DNA of 15,207 nucleotides from Kiritimatiellota bacterium (GCA_013151705.1 JAADHT010000054.1:1-15207); one strand, 5' to 3'; numbered from the stretch's first letter, positions 6,978 through 14,024 are shown. Numbers and translations: made by a program. The notes: generated by a model from the sequence alone, not told the origin.

Positions 6978-7718
6978 ATGCGGGAATTGAGATTTAGAGC
7001 AAAACCGAGAGATATCCGCGGAATTCGCGTATTAGCCGCCGCTGTTCTCGCGGTGGCCTGCGTCGCGTTGGTAGTCGGGTGCGCGACGATTTCCTTCCCG
7101 GAACCGGTTTTCGCTAAATTCGCGGCAACTCCCGATCCGGCGGAGGTTCTGGCGTCGTTCCGCTCGCTTTGGCCTGTAAGATTCACCGAACGTCAAACCG
7201 CGCTCATTTACACGCCACGCGGGAAAATCGCGACGATAGGAGTCTGCTCGTTCGACAAGCGGGCCGGAGATTTCGCTTTGGCGTTGATGACGCCAGCCGG
7301 ATTCAAACTGCTGCAAATCCAAAAACACTGTGATAAAACCACCTCCGTTTTCCGCATCCCCGGCGTTTCGCCAAGCGACAAAGCGGCGAATCAGATGGCT
7401 GACGACGCTTGGCTTATCTACGCGCATCCCGACGGTCCACCGTCGATCCGCGAGATTCGCGGCGACCGCGTGATTCTCACTTGGCGTGATGGCGGTGAAA
7501 CCGTCGAGATGGTTTTCGGACGCTCCCCCGGCGCCACGGTGTTGGATTTGAAAACAAAGAGGGTCGTGGTGGACGGCCGCGATGAACGGACAATACATTA
7601 TTACGAATACCGCGGTTTTCCGGACGGGACCCGCCGTCCATCGAAAATCGCCTACGAAAACAGCCGTCACGACTACCGTCTGACTATAAAAACCATCGCG
7701 GCGCAAGACAAAAAATGA
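6978..7718 (+). CDS. LolB/DUF3261-like lipoprotein
   Basis: A 246-residue protein with a basic N-terminus, a hydrophobic signal segment (about 17-34, VLAAAVLAVACVALVVGC) and a good lipobox, VVGC, with Cys35 as the modified residue. The mature part begins with an Ala/Pro-containing linker. It then has FTERQTALIYTPRGKIATIGVCSFDKRAGDFALALMTPAGFKLLQI, a pattern like the beta-sheet barrel of LolB and DUF3261 lipoproteins, in which a hydrophobic pocket binds lipids or lipid anchors. Ala follows the Cys, so no Asp+2 retention signal is present and outer membrane sorting is expected. GGGGAGAG lies just before the ATG at 6978. It may have its own weak promoter near 6915-6950. The family call is from pattern, so another carrier-like lipoprotein is possible. 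Confidence 0.55.
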   Translation: MRELRFRAKPRDIRGIRVLAAAVLAVACVALVVGCATISFPEPVFAKFAATPDPAEVLASFRSLWPVRFTERQTALIYTPRGKIATIGVCSFDKRAGDFALALMTPAGFKLLQIQKHCDKTTSVFRIPGVSPSDKAANQMADDAWLIYAHPDGPPSIREIRGDRVILTWRDGGETVEMVFGRSPGATVLDLKTKRVVVDGRDERTIHYYEYRGFPDGTRRPSKIAYENSRHDYRLTIKTIAAQDKK

Positions 7719-7872
7719 GGGAGCCAGCGGGGTATGCGAAGGTTTTTTTCTTGAATTGAAACCACGACGCTGATCCCGCGGTATATGACGGAAAAAGGCA
7801 AGTTTTGCGGATCAACTTCATTTGGGACGCGTCGCAAAAGTCCACAAGGGAGACGCGAAAAGTGAACTAATC

Positions 7873-7888
7873 GGGCTCCAAGAAGCCC
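7873..7888. terminator. Candidate weak bidirectional terminator between convergent genes
   Basis: GGGCT (7873-7877) and AGCCC (7884-7888) form a 5-bp stem with a six-base loop. On the plus strand CCCTTTCTC follows; on the minus strand no T-run follows. It lies between the convergent lipoprotein and rpsT genes. The stem is short, so the call is weak. Confidence 0.3.
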
Positions 7889-7944
7889 CCCTTTCTCATC
7901 CACGTCCCATGCGGAGACTTTTTCGATGTTTCTCGAAACTCGGG

Positions 7945-8208
7945 TCAGGCTTTTTTCGTGAGAAGAGCCGTGAGACGCGATTTTTTTCTGCTGGATTTGT
8001 TTTTATGGATGACGCCGAATTTCACGCCTTTATCCAGTTTCGCGAAAACATTCTTCAAAGCCTCTTTAGCCGCGGCCTCGTCGCTGGACTCGATAGTCGC
8101 TTTGAACTTCTTTTCCGCCGTCTTGATCGCCGTTGTTCGCGCTTTGTTCCTCACCCTCTGCTTCTCGTTCGTCAAAAGCCTTTTTTCCGCCTGTTTATTG
8201 TTGGGCAT
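7945..8208 (-). CDS. rpsT: 30S ribosomal protein S20
   Basis: An 87-residue, highly basic, all-helical protein, the usual length for S20. The N-terminus MPNNKQAEKRLLTNEKQRVRNKARTTAIKT follows the S20 pattern of an Asn/Lys-rich start and alternating Lys/Arg. The C-terminus VIHKNKSSRKKSRLTALLTKKA matches the conserved end that binds 16S rRNA. It is an early-binding small subunit protein. The ATG at 8208 has AGGAG nine bases upstream. It is divergent from nusA. Its leader, of about 90 bases if the overlapping -10 at 8304-8309 is used, would begin with a GAGAGG/CCTCTC hairpin. Confidence 0.95.
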   Translation of the reverse strand: MPNNKQAEKRLLTNEKQRVRNKARTTAIKTAEKKFKATIESSDEAAAKEALKNVFAKLDKGVKFGVIHKNKSSRKKSRLTALLTKKA

Positions 8209-8281
8209 AAATCAAATCTCCTGTTTCATAAGTCAAAATTGTTTCTGCGGAGAGGTCGTCATTTTCGACCCGCTTTTGGGG

Positions 8282-8310
8282 TTGCTCCTCTCGCCGGAGA
8301 GGCGTATAAT
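8282..8310 (+). promoter_or_regulatory. Strong sigma70 promoter candidate for nusA-infB-yceD (P1)
   Basis: TTGCTC (8282-8287), a 17-base spacer and a consensus TATAAT (8305-8310). The spacer contains a perfect inverted repeat, CCTCTC/GAGAGG (8287-8302). Transcription would start near 8317 and give a nusA leader of about 260 bases. Confidence 0.55.
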
Positions 8311-8333
8311 GGCACGACTTGCGGTAATTGCAA
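8304..8333 (-). promoter_or_regulatory. rpsT promoter candidate sharing its -10 with P1
   Basis: On the minus strand: TTGCAA (8333-8328), an 18-base spacer, TTATAC (8309-8304). Five of the six -10 bases overlap the TATAAT of the plus-strand promoter, so polymerase could bind one direction or the other but not both. Confidence 0.45.
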
Positions 8334-8362
8334 GCCTGATGCGAACAAAAATCCCGCACTTT

Positions 8363-8416
8363 TTCTCCACAGAGTTGTGAAAATGGTGGAAAAGGCTCTT
8401 GCAATACTGTGGAAAA
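8363..8416. promoter_or_regulatory. Cluster of DnaA-box-like sequences
   Basis: Measured against the E. coli-type consensus TTWTNCACA: TGTGGAAAA at 8408-8416 is a perfect box in reverse. TTCTCCACA (8363-8371), TGTGAAAAT (8376-8384, reverse) and GGTGGAAAA (8385-8393, reverse) each differ at one position. The perfect box lies in the spacer of a second candidate nusA promoter. Binding is inferred. Confidence 0.45.
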
Positions 8417-8426
8417 GAGGTATTCT
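8399..8426 (+). promoter_or_regulatory. Second nusA promoter candidate (P2)
   Basis: TTGCAA (8399-8404), a 16-base spacer, TATTCT (8421-8426). The spacer includes the perfect DnaA-box-like TGTGGAAAA. Confidence 0.35.
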
Positions 8427-8467
8427 ATTGTTTTCTCCGTTTATACGGGGGTGTTGTGAAATCCTTG

Positions 8468-8494
8468 GAAGGTTTCGGATTTCAGAAAACCTTC
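8468..8494 (+). promoter_or_regulatory. 8-bp inverted repeat in the nusA leader
   Basis: GAAGGTTT (8468-8475) and AAACCTTC (8487-8494) pair perfectly around an 11-base loop. No T-run follows. It ends five bases before the TTGACA of P3, so it could be an operator or an RNA hairpin in transcripts from P1 and P2. Confidence 0.5.
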
Positions 8495-8498
8495 GAGT

Positions 8499-8528
8499 TT
8501 GACAGCGGATCCTAGGATTCGCTTTTAT
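8499..8528 (+). promoter_or_regulatory. Third nusA promoter candidate (P3)
   Basis: A consensus TTGACA (8499-8504), an 18-base spacer and TTTTAT (8523-8528). It is the closest promoter-like pair to nusA, with the start expected about 40 bases before the ATG. Confidence 0.35.
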
Positions 8529-8574
8529 TTTGCGCGGATGCTCATTTGAATGGGATCATAGGACGAATGAAATT

Positions 8575-9825
8575 ATGAACAATGAATTGATAACTTTGCT
8601 TGAATATATAGAGCAGGAAAGAGGAATTGACCGCGACACCATGGTGGCCGTCCTGGAGGAAGCGCTTGTCTCGGCCGCCAGAAAAAGCGTGGATCAACCG
8701 GCCGACGATCTCGACGTCAAATTTGAGAAGGACACTGGTGAATACAAGGTCTTCGCGAAATTGAAGGTGGTGGAGTCCAATTCCGAGACGTGTCCGAACT
8801 GCATCGACTTGGAGAAAGCGATGACGCGCAATCCTGGCGTCGCTGTTGGAGATGTGATCGATTGGGAGATGACTCCCGGTAATTTCGGGCGAATCGCCGC
8901 GCAGGCCGCCAAGCAAGCGATGATGCAGAAAATCCGCCGCGCGGAAAAAGAGGTCGTTCATGACGAGTTCCGCGAGATGATCGATCAGATCGTCAACGGC
9001 GTGGTTCGTAGATACGAGGCTGGAAACGTCATCGTGGACATGGGAAAGGCCGAAGGTATTTTATCTTTCAAGGACAGGATTCCCGGGGAGAATTACATGC
9101 CCGGAGACCGGATCAACGCTCTTTTGATAAAAATAGACCAACAGGGATCAGGCCCCAGCCTGGTGCTGTCGCGTACAAACAAAAAATTCGTCGGAAAACT
9201 TTTCGAACGCGAGGTGTCGGAGATACATGACGAGATAGTTGAGATAAAGGGGCTCGCCCGCGAACCCGGTTCGCGCACGAAAATCGCGGTGGCGAGCAAA
9301 GACGAGCATGTGGACGCGATCGGGGCGTGCGTGGGAATGCGCGGTTCCAGAGTGAAAAGCATAACAACCGAACTCGGCGGCGAGAAGATCGACATAGTCG
9401 AATACAGCGATGACGTCTACAAATACGTCGCCAACGCTTTGCAACCCGCGAAACTAGCGAAAATAGAGATTCTCGAAAACGAGAGGACTATAAATATCAA
9501 GGTCGACAAGGACCAACTCTCGCTCGCGATAGGCAAACGCGGGCAGAACGTGCGTTTGACATCGAAACTTCTGGGACATAAAGTCAACATCTTACAAGTC
9601 GAGGAGGTTGCGCAAGCCTCATTCGAGGAGAAGCTGAAGCAGATGGTGGACGCTCTCTCCGAGTCTCTTCATCTTCCATCGGAATTGATAGAGAAATTGG
9701 TGAAAAACGGGTTCACCTCCATTGAAGGAATCCGCGAGGTCGAACCGGCCGAGCTCTTGGAGTTGGATGATTTCACCCAAGAGGAGGTCGATTCCATAAT
9801 CGAGGCTCTCGACAAAGCGGAATGA
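8575..9825 (+). CDS. nusA: Transcription termination/antitermination protein NusA
   Basis: A 416-residue protein. It has the NusA N-terminal RNA-polymerase-binding domain (about 1-127, ending GRIAAQAAKQAMMQKIRRAEKEVV), then an S1 domain (about 132-200, with GVVRRYEAGNVIVDMGKAEGIL). KH1 follows (about 203-275, GACVGMRGSRV), then KH2 (about 300-343, LAIGKRGQNVRLTSKLLG) and a C-terminal helix-hairpin-helix (about 365-413, LVKNGFTSIEGI). It binds RNA polymerase and nascent RNA and modulates pausing, termination and antitermination. The ATG at 8575 starts MNNELITLLEYIEQERGI, the expected NusA start; an upstream in-frame start at 8530 falls in the promoter region. The ribosome site AGGACGA is moderate. 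The usual upstream partner rimP is absent. A CPNC pair at 73-76 is unusual for the N-terminal domain. infB follows after 67 bases. Confidence 0.95.
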   Translation: MNNELITLLEYIEQERGIDRDTMVAVLEEALVSAARKSVDQPADDLDVKFEKDTGEYKVFAKLKVVESNSETCPNCIDLEKAMTRNPGVAVGDVIDWEMTPGNFGRIAAQAAKQAMMQKIRRAEKEVVHDEFREMIDQIVNGVVRRYEAGNVIVDMGKAEGILSFKDRIPGENYMPGDRINALLIKIDQQGSGPSLVLSRTNKKFVGKLFEREVSEIHDEIVEIKGLAREPGSRTKIAVASKDEHVDAIGACVGMRGSRVKSITTELGGEKIDIVEYSDDVYKYVANALQPAKLAKIEILENERTINIKVDKDQLSLAIGKRGQNVRLTSKLLGHKVNILQVEEVAQASFEEKLKQMVDALSESLHLPSELIEKLVKNGFTSIEGIREVEPAELLELDDFTQEEVDSIIEALDKAE

Positions 9826-9892
9826 TACGACGACAACGGCGGATTCGACTCGTTTGGGAACGTCGACAACAATCAATAAAAAGCGGCTACAA

Positions 9893-11875
9893 ATGGCTAA
9901 AAAAGTAAAAGTCAACGATCTGGTAAAGAAATTCGGCGTCTCCCTCAAAGTCGCAATGCACGAATTGAAGGAGTTGGGCGTCAATTGCAAGACCGGAAAA
10001 TCATCGATTCCGGAAGACGTGTCGGATATCGTGGAGGAACACTTCAAGGCACTCAGGGATAAAACGGCCAAAAGAGAGCCCCATAAAGAGGTCGATTCCT
10101 CCCGCGAGGTTCATGTCAAATCGCCTATCGTGGTCAAGGCGTTGGCCGAGGCGTTGGGGAAAAAACCAAATGAGTTGATCAGCGCGTTGATGTCGATGAA
10201 CATCCTCGCCAACATAACCCAGAAAATAGATCCGGACATCGCCGTGAAAGTCGCGGCGAAATTCGATTGCGAACTGGTGGTGGACAAGCGTGAGCGCTTG
10301 GAGAAGGAAAAGGGCGAAGACGAGGTGGAGCCGGAGGATATCGTCTACGAGGACAAACCGGAGGATTTGCTTCCCCGTCCTCCGATCGTCACGTTTCTCG
10401 GTCACGTCGATCATGGCAAGACGTCTCTTCAAGACAAGATAAGAAAAACAAGCGTGGCCTCTGGTGAATCCGGAGGGATAACGCAGCATATCGGAGCGTC
10501 GACGGGGCGGGCGGGCGACAAGCAGATCACTTTTGTTGACACTCCGGGCCATGCGGCTTTCACCGCCATGAGGGCCCGCGGAGCGAACGTCACGGACATA
10601 GCGATTCTCGTTGTCGCGGCCGACGATGGTTTCATGCCGCAGACGGTCGAGGCGCTCAACCACGTCAAAGCGGCGGGCGTGCCGCTTATCGTGGCCATCA
10701 ACAAAATCGATTTGCCGGGAGTTGATCCTGACAAAATTCTGACGCAGATGCAGCAGAACGACATAATGAGCGAGGATTGGGGGGGGGGCATTGGAGTCGT
10801 CCGCGTTTCCGCTCAAACCGGAGAAGGTTTGGATGAGTTGCTGGATAGAATAATATTGGAAGCCGAGATGCTCGAGTTGAAGGCGAATCCCAAACGCCCT
10901 GCCGAGACTGTCGTTCTCGAGTCCCAGTTGGAGCAAGGGTACGGGCCGACCACCAACGTGATAGTGGTGAATGGGACTTTAAAAAAAGGCGATCTAATTT
11001 TGTGCGAGGAATTCTCCGGCCGCGTCAAAGCGTTGATAGACGCCAATGGAAACCTTATCGACGAGGTCGGTCCATCGACCCCGGCGAAAGTCGTCGGTCT
11101 TTCCGGAACTCCCGAGGCGGGAGCGAAACTTGTCGTATGCGAAAACGAGAAGGACGTGAAAAGACTAACGGAGTTAAGGGGCGCCGAAAAACGGGAGAGC
11201 GGACTGACGACTACCACGGTTACGCTTGATGATCTGTTCGCCACGCTGGACGCGGAAAAAAAGATGCGGTTGGCGGTTGTGTTGAAAGCTGATGTCAAAG
11301 GCTCCATTGAAGCGATCGCCGACTCGCTCGCGCAATTTCCCGCGGAAAAAATATCAATAAACATCATTCATTCGGCGGTTGGCGCCATAACGGAAAACGA
11401 TGTTATGCTCGCCGCGGCGTCCGACGCTGTTTTGATAGGATTCCATGTCAGAGTCAATCCCGGGGTGAACAAGCTGGCGGAACGGGAGAACGTTGAAATC
11501 CGTCTCTACAGCGTCATCTACGAACTTCTGGAGGATATTGAAGAAGCTCTGACTGGAAAACTGGCTCCGGAAGCCAGGGAGAAGGAGCTGGGATGGGCGA
11601 AGATTCTCCAGATATTCGAAGTCTCCAAAGGTCCCAACGTTATTGGATGTATGGTTGAGAAAGGGTTGGTTAAAGTGGGGGCGAAAGCCAGAGTCTTCAG
11701 AAGCAAAGAGCTTATTTTCAATGGATCAGTGACTTCGCTCAGACGTTTCCACGACGATGTGAAAGAAGTGAAAGCCGGACTTGAATGCGGAATCAGACTC
11801 GACAATTTCGCCGATTTCGTCGAAAACGACACTGTTCAAATATACGATCTCGAATTCAAAAAAGCCAAACTTTGA
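9893..11875 (+). CDS. infB: Translation initiation factor IF-2
   Basis: A 660-residue cytoplasmic GTPase that places initiator fMet-tRNA on the 30S subunit and promotes subunit joining. Two IF2_N-type domains are visible (about 5-50 and 75-130), joined by short charged linkers. The long basic Pro/Ala-rich linker of many IF-2 proteins is missing, so it is a compact form. GTPase motifs are complete: G1 GHVDHGKT (170-177), GGITQHIGAS (switch I, 194-203), G3 DTPGH (216-220), G4 NKID (270-273) and G5 SAQTG (306-310). Beta-barrel domains and the tRNA-binding C-terminal domain (ending ENDTVQIYDLEF) follow. The ATG at 9893 gives the family-typical MAKKVKVNDL; the site before it is weak, so coupling to nusA translation is likely. 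A run of ten G interrupts codons 296-300 without breaking the frame. Confidence 0.95.
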   Translation: MAKKVKVNDLVKKFGVSLKVAMHELKELGVNCKTGKSSIPEDVSDIVEEHFKALRDKTAKREPHKEVDSSREVHVKSPIVVKALAEALGKKPNELISALMSMNILANITQKIDPDIAVKVAAKFDCELVVDKRERLEKEKGEDEVEPEDIVYEDKPEDLLPRPPIVTFLGHVDHGKTSLQDKIRKTSVASGESGGITQHIGASTGRAGDKQITFVDTPGHAAFTAMRARGANVTDIAILVVAADDGFMPQTVEALNHVKAAGVPLIVAINKIDLPGVDPDKILTQMQQNDIMSEDWGGGIGVVRVSAQTGEGLDELLDRIILEAEMLELKANPKRPAETVVLESQLEQGYGPTTNVIVVNGTLKKGDLILCEEFSGRVKALIDANGNLIDEVGPSTPAKVVGLSGTPEAGAKLVVCENEKDVKRLTELRGAEKRESGLTTTTVTLDDLFATLDAEKKMRLAVVLKADVKGSIEAIADSLAQFPAEKISINIIHSAVGAITENDVMLAAASDAVLIGFHVRVNPGVNKLAERENVEIRLYSVIYELLEDIEEALTGKLAPEAREKELGWAKILQIFEVSKGPNVIGCMVEKGLVKVGAKARVFRSKELIFNGSVTSLRRFHDDVKEVKAGLECGIRLDNFADFVENDTVQIYDLEFKKAKL

Positions 11876-11880
11876 CGAAT

Positions 11881-12357
11881 ATGCTTACGATTAGCGTAAA
11901 AGGTATTGACAATGCTGGAAAAGATTTCGCCGGCACGGTCATGCCTGGGGCTTTGAATTTGAACGAAGCCTCCTCCGACGAGAACATTCTGTATAATAAA
12001 CCGGTGGATTACGTTTTCCATGTCTCGGAAGTGAGTGGTGGAATTCTAGTTTCAGGCTCCCTCTCCACGAAAGTCACCACGCTTTGCGGCAGATGTCTCG
12101 AATCTTTCGAATATGATCTCGTTCTAGACGATGTCTGCCACTTTCTGGAGAACATCACCACGGACATAGTGGATGTCAGCGAGGATTTAAGAGAGGATAT
12201 TCTGATTTCCCTGCCAGTCAAGTTTGTCTGCGAAGAGGAGTGCGCCGGGTTATGCCGTTCCTGCGGCGTCAATATGAATAAAGAGACCTGCGCCTGTGGA
12301 GATTCCTCCGATGATTCCCGTATTCCCTCCCCTTGGGACGCGCTCGACCAACTTTGA
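11881..12357 (+). CDS. yceD: YceD/DUF177 family protein (23S rRNA accumulation)
   Basis: A 158-residue protein with the DUF177 pattern. CGRCLESFEYDL carries Cys69 and Cys72; DLREDILISLPVKFVCEEECAGLCRSCGVNMN carries Cys117, Cys121, Cys125 and Cys128; CAC (137-139) comes near the end, followed by the short tail PWDALDQL. The cysteines probably bind a metal. YceD relatives support 23S rRNA accumulation and usually lie directly before rpmF (L32). Here no rpmF follows: the next gene is on the other strand. The ATG at 11881 is five bases after the infB stop, so translation is probably coupled. A longer frame starting at 11785 lies inside infB and is rejected. It is the last gene of the nusA-infB-yceD unit. 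Confidence 0.85.
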   Translation: MLTISVKGIDNAGKDFAGTVMPGALNLNEASSDENILYNKPVDYVFHVSEVSGGILVSGSLSTKVTTLCGRCLESFEYDLVLDDVCHFLENITTDIVDVSEDLREDILISLPVKFVCEEECAGLCRSCGVNMNKETCACGDSSDDSRIPSPWDALDQL

Positions 12358-12370
12358 ACGCGCTGTCCCG

Positions 12371-12412
12371 CGGCATTTGCGGTTCCCTGAAATTGGCGAC
12401 TCAGAAATGCCG
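12371..12412 (+). terminator. Long-loop inverted repeat after yceD, possible transcript end
   Basis: CGGCATTT (12371-12378) and AAATGCCG (12405-12412) pair over 8 bp, extendable by a GU and a CG pair, around a 26-base loop. TGTATTTACC follows, which is only mildly T-rich. It sits 13 bases after the yceD stop, in the place expected for the operon end. Confidence 0.35.
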
Positions 12413-12423
12413 TGTATTTACCT

Positions 12424-12605
12424 GAAAATTGAACATTGAAAACGCAATATTGAATATCCCTCCTTATCGACCCATCCTCCTTCGCCCTTCCGGGGTTACG
12501 GCGGGCATGCCGTCTCACGGAAATGGCGGGAGTGGAGATATTCAAAGGCAGCCGTCTCTTTCCGGACTATCGCCTTGACGGGCAATGGAACGGATTGTGG
12601 CTACG
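12424..12605. repeat. Intergenic low-complexity TTGAA-type sequence between convergent genes
   Basis: From about 12424 the sequence is built from AATTGAACATTGAA-like and ATATTGAATAT units, a style I associate with intergenic DNA in the Verrucomicrobia-Lentisphaerae group. Further on, ACGGC/GCCGT (12499-12514) forms a short stem. No gene is seen between the yceD and GH4 ends. Confidence 0.4.
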
Positions 12606-13982
12606 CTACTTGAACCAGTACTCCGGCAACACGTCGCGCTCGGCGGCGAGGAGATCCTCGATACAGAGCTCGGCGTCAAGTATGTTGTTGCAGAGTGGAT
12701 CCGTCAGCATCGCGCGTTTGAGCACTGCCCGGTCGCCGGTCATCGCCGCTTCAGCCGTCAGCTCGTGCGTGTCGAGTATTTGATGCTGCAATGCGAGAAC
12801 CCCCCGCGGAAACTCGCCGAACGGTTGCGGTCTCGGGCCCCGCATGTCTATGTCGGAGCGCAACTCGATGAACGCGTCGTATGGCAAATTGCCAACGGCT
12901 CCGCGGTTGGGGGAGTTGATGTAGAAGGATTTGCCCAAACCGCCCCACATCGATTCGATGATGTCCGTGGCGTGGTCGTCGTGGGTTTTCCCCATGAAAT
13001 CCGCTATGGGTAGATTGCCGGAAGCGTATTTTGTGGTTTCATTCCAGGCATCCACCATCTCCCTGGCGCGGATGTCGGCATCGAAACAGCGAAGCGGTTC
13101 CGGGCGGACGGGGCTTTTTCCGGACTCCTGGAAGAAGGGGACGTACTCCTTTGTGTGGCTTACCGCTGTCGGGTATACGCCGTAGAGGTCGAACAGCTCG
13201 AACGCATAGTGGAAGTTGTAGCGTGGTTTCGCTTTTTCGGAGAGGTTGCCCAGCTCTTTCTCCTTTTCTCGTATGACGTATTCCATGATCGCCGGCATCA
13301 TGTCCTTTCCGTCGTATTCGAACTTCACGAGCCAGGTGCAGTGGTTTACTCCTCCTATTTTCAGCACCAGCTTGTTCATCACGTCCGGTGGCACGCGGCC
13401 GGCGTCCTCAGACAGGATTCCGACGTTTTTGCACCAGAAGAGAGTGTTGTGAGGCTCGTGATGTCCGTCGCACAAAGCGAAACTCCTCACTTCGGGCGCA
13501 TATCGTCTCAGCCCCATTCCAAGAACCGAGGTCGGATTGACGAAATTGATCAGCCAGGCGTTCGGCGCGAGTTCCGCGACATCCTTCGCCATATCAATGA
13601 CGAGCGGGAGTTCGCGGAGCGAGCGGAAGATACCGCCCGGACCGATGGTGTCGGAACTGCACATCCTGATTCCGTGTTTGAAGGCTATCTCCGTGTCTAC
13701 GCGTCTGTATTTCACATTCTCCCTGGAGAAGCTGAGAACGACGAAATCAGAATCCGCCAGAACTTCGCGGCGTTCGGTGGACGCGGATACTTTAACGTCG
13801 CAACCGGTTTCCGCGAACACGCGTTCAGCGAGTGATTTCATCGTTGCGAGAACTTTCGGATCCGTGTCGACCAGCGCCAGCTCGCCTTCTCTCATAAACT
13901 CGCTCGTAGCCATTTTGTGGATTATCGGTTTTCCAAAGAAATAGCTGCCCGCTCCGATTACCGTGATTTTGGGTCCTCTCAT
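12606..13982 (-). CDS. GH4 family NAD-dependent glycoside hydrolase
   Basis: A 458-residue cytoplasmic enzyme, the usual GH4 length. The Rossmann start KITVIGAGSYFFGKPII (5-21) and Asp40 bind NAD. GPGGIFRSLRELP (114-126), NFVNPTS (146-152), Cys171 in SFALCDGHHEP and Asn213-His214 in GGVNHCTW fit the family's substrate and Mn2+ sites. GH4 enzymes cleave by oxidation at C3, elimination and reduction. Members include alpha-galactosidases, alpha-glucosidases, phospho-glycosidases and alpha-galacturonidases. The CDGHH motif differs from the usual CHS or CHG, so the substrate is not called. The start ATG at 13982 has a strong AAGGAGAGAG site. It is divergent from an AraC regulator, which probably controls it in response to its sugar. 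No transporter is in the window. Confidence 0.88.
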   Translation of the reverse strand: MRGPKITVIGAGSYFFGKPIIHKMATSEFMREGELALVDTDPKVLATMKSLAERVFAETGCDVKVSASTERREVLADSDFVVLSFSRENVKYRRVDTEIAFKHGIRMCSSDTIGPGGIFRSLRELPLVIDMAKDVAELAPNAWLINFVNPTSVLGMGLRRYAPEVRSFALCDGHHEPHNTLFWCKNVGILSEDAGRVPPDVMNKLVLKIGGVNHCTWLVKFEYDGKDMMPAIMEYVIREKEKELGNLSEKAKPRYNFHYAFELFDLYGVYPTAVSHTKEYVPFFQESGKSPVRPEPLRCFDADIRAREMVDAWNETTKYASGNLPIADFMGKTHDDHATDIIESMWGGLGKSFYINSPNRGAVGNLPYDAFIELRSDIDMRGPRPQPFGEFPRGVLALQHQILDTHELTAEAAMTGDRAVLKRAMLTDPLCNNILDAELCIEDLLAAERDVLPEYWFK

Positions 13983-14024
13983 AATACTCTCTCCTTATCG
14001 TGACTATATGCGATTCAATATTCC

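Noticed and set aside
7032..7706. 224-codon minus-strand ORF opposite the lipoprotein gene
   Set aside because: No domain or start signals. The plus strand has a signal peptide, lipobox and ribosome site.
7822..8502. 226-codon plus-strand ORF opposite rpsT
   Set aside because: Phe/Arg-rich antisense of the lysine-rich rpsT gene, running through its promoter.
8209..8574. Whole rpsT-nusA gap as a complete replication origin
   Set aside because: Only four box-like sites, no dnaA or dnaN next to it and no marked AT-rich unwinding stretch. I keep the DnaA-box cluster as a finding but do not call an origin.
10001..10936. 311-codon minus-strand ORF opposite infB
   Set aside because: It lies wholly within infB, whose motifs are unambiguous. 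The protein has no recognisable domain.
13155..13835. 226-codon plus-strand ORF opposite the GH4 gene
   Set aside because: Antisense shadow of the GH4 gene, which has NAD-binding and metal-site motifs.
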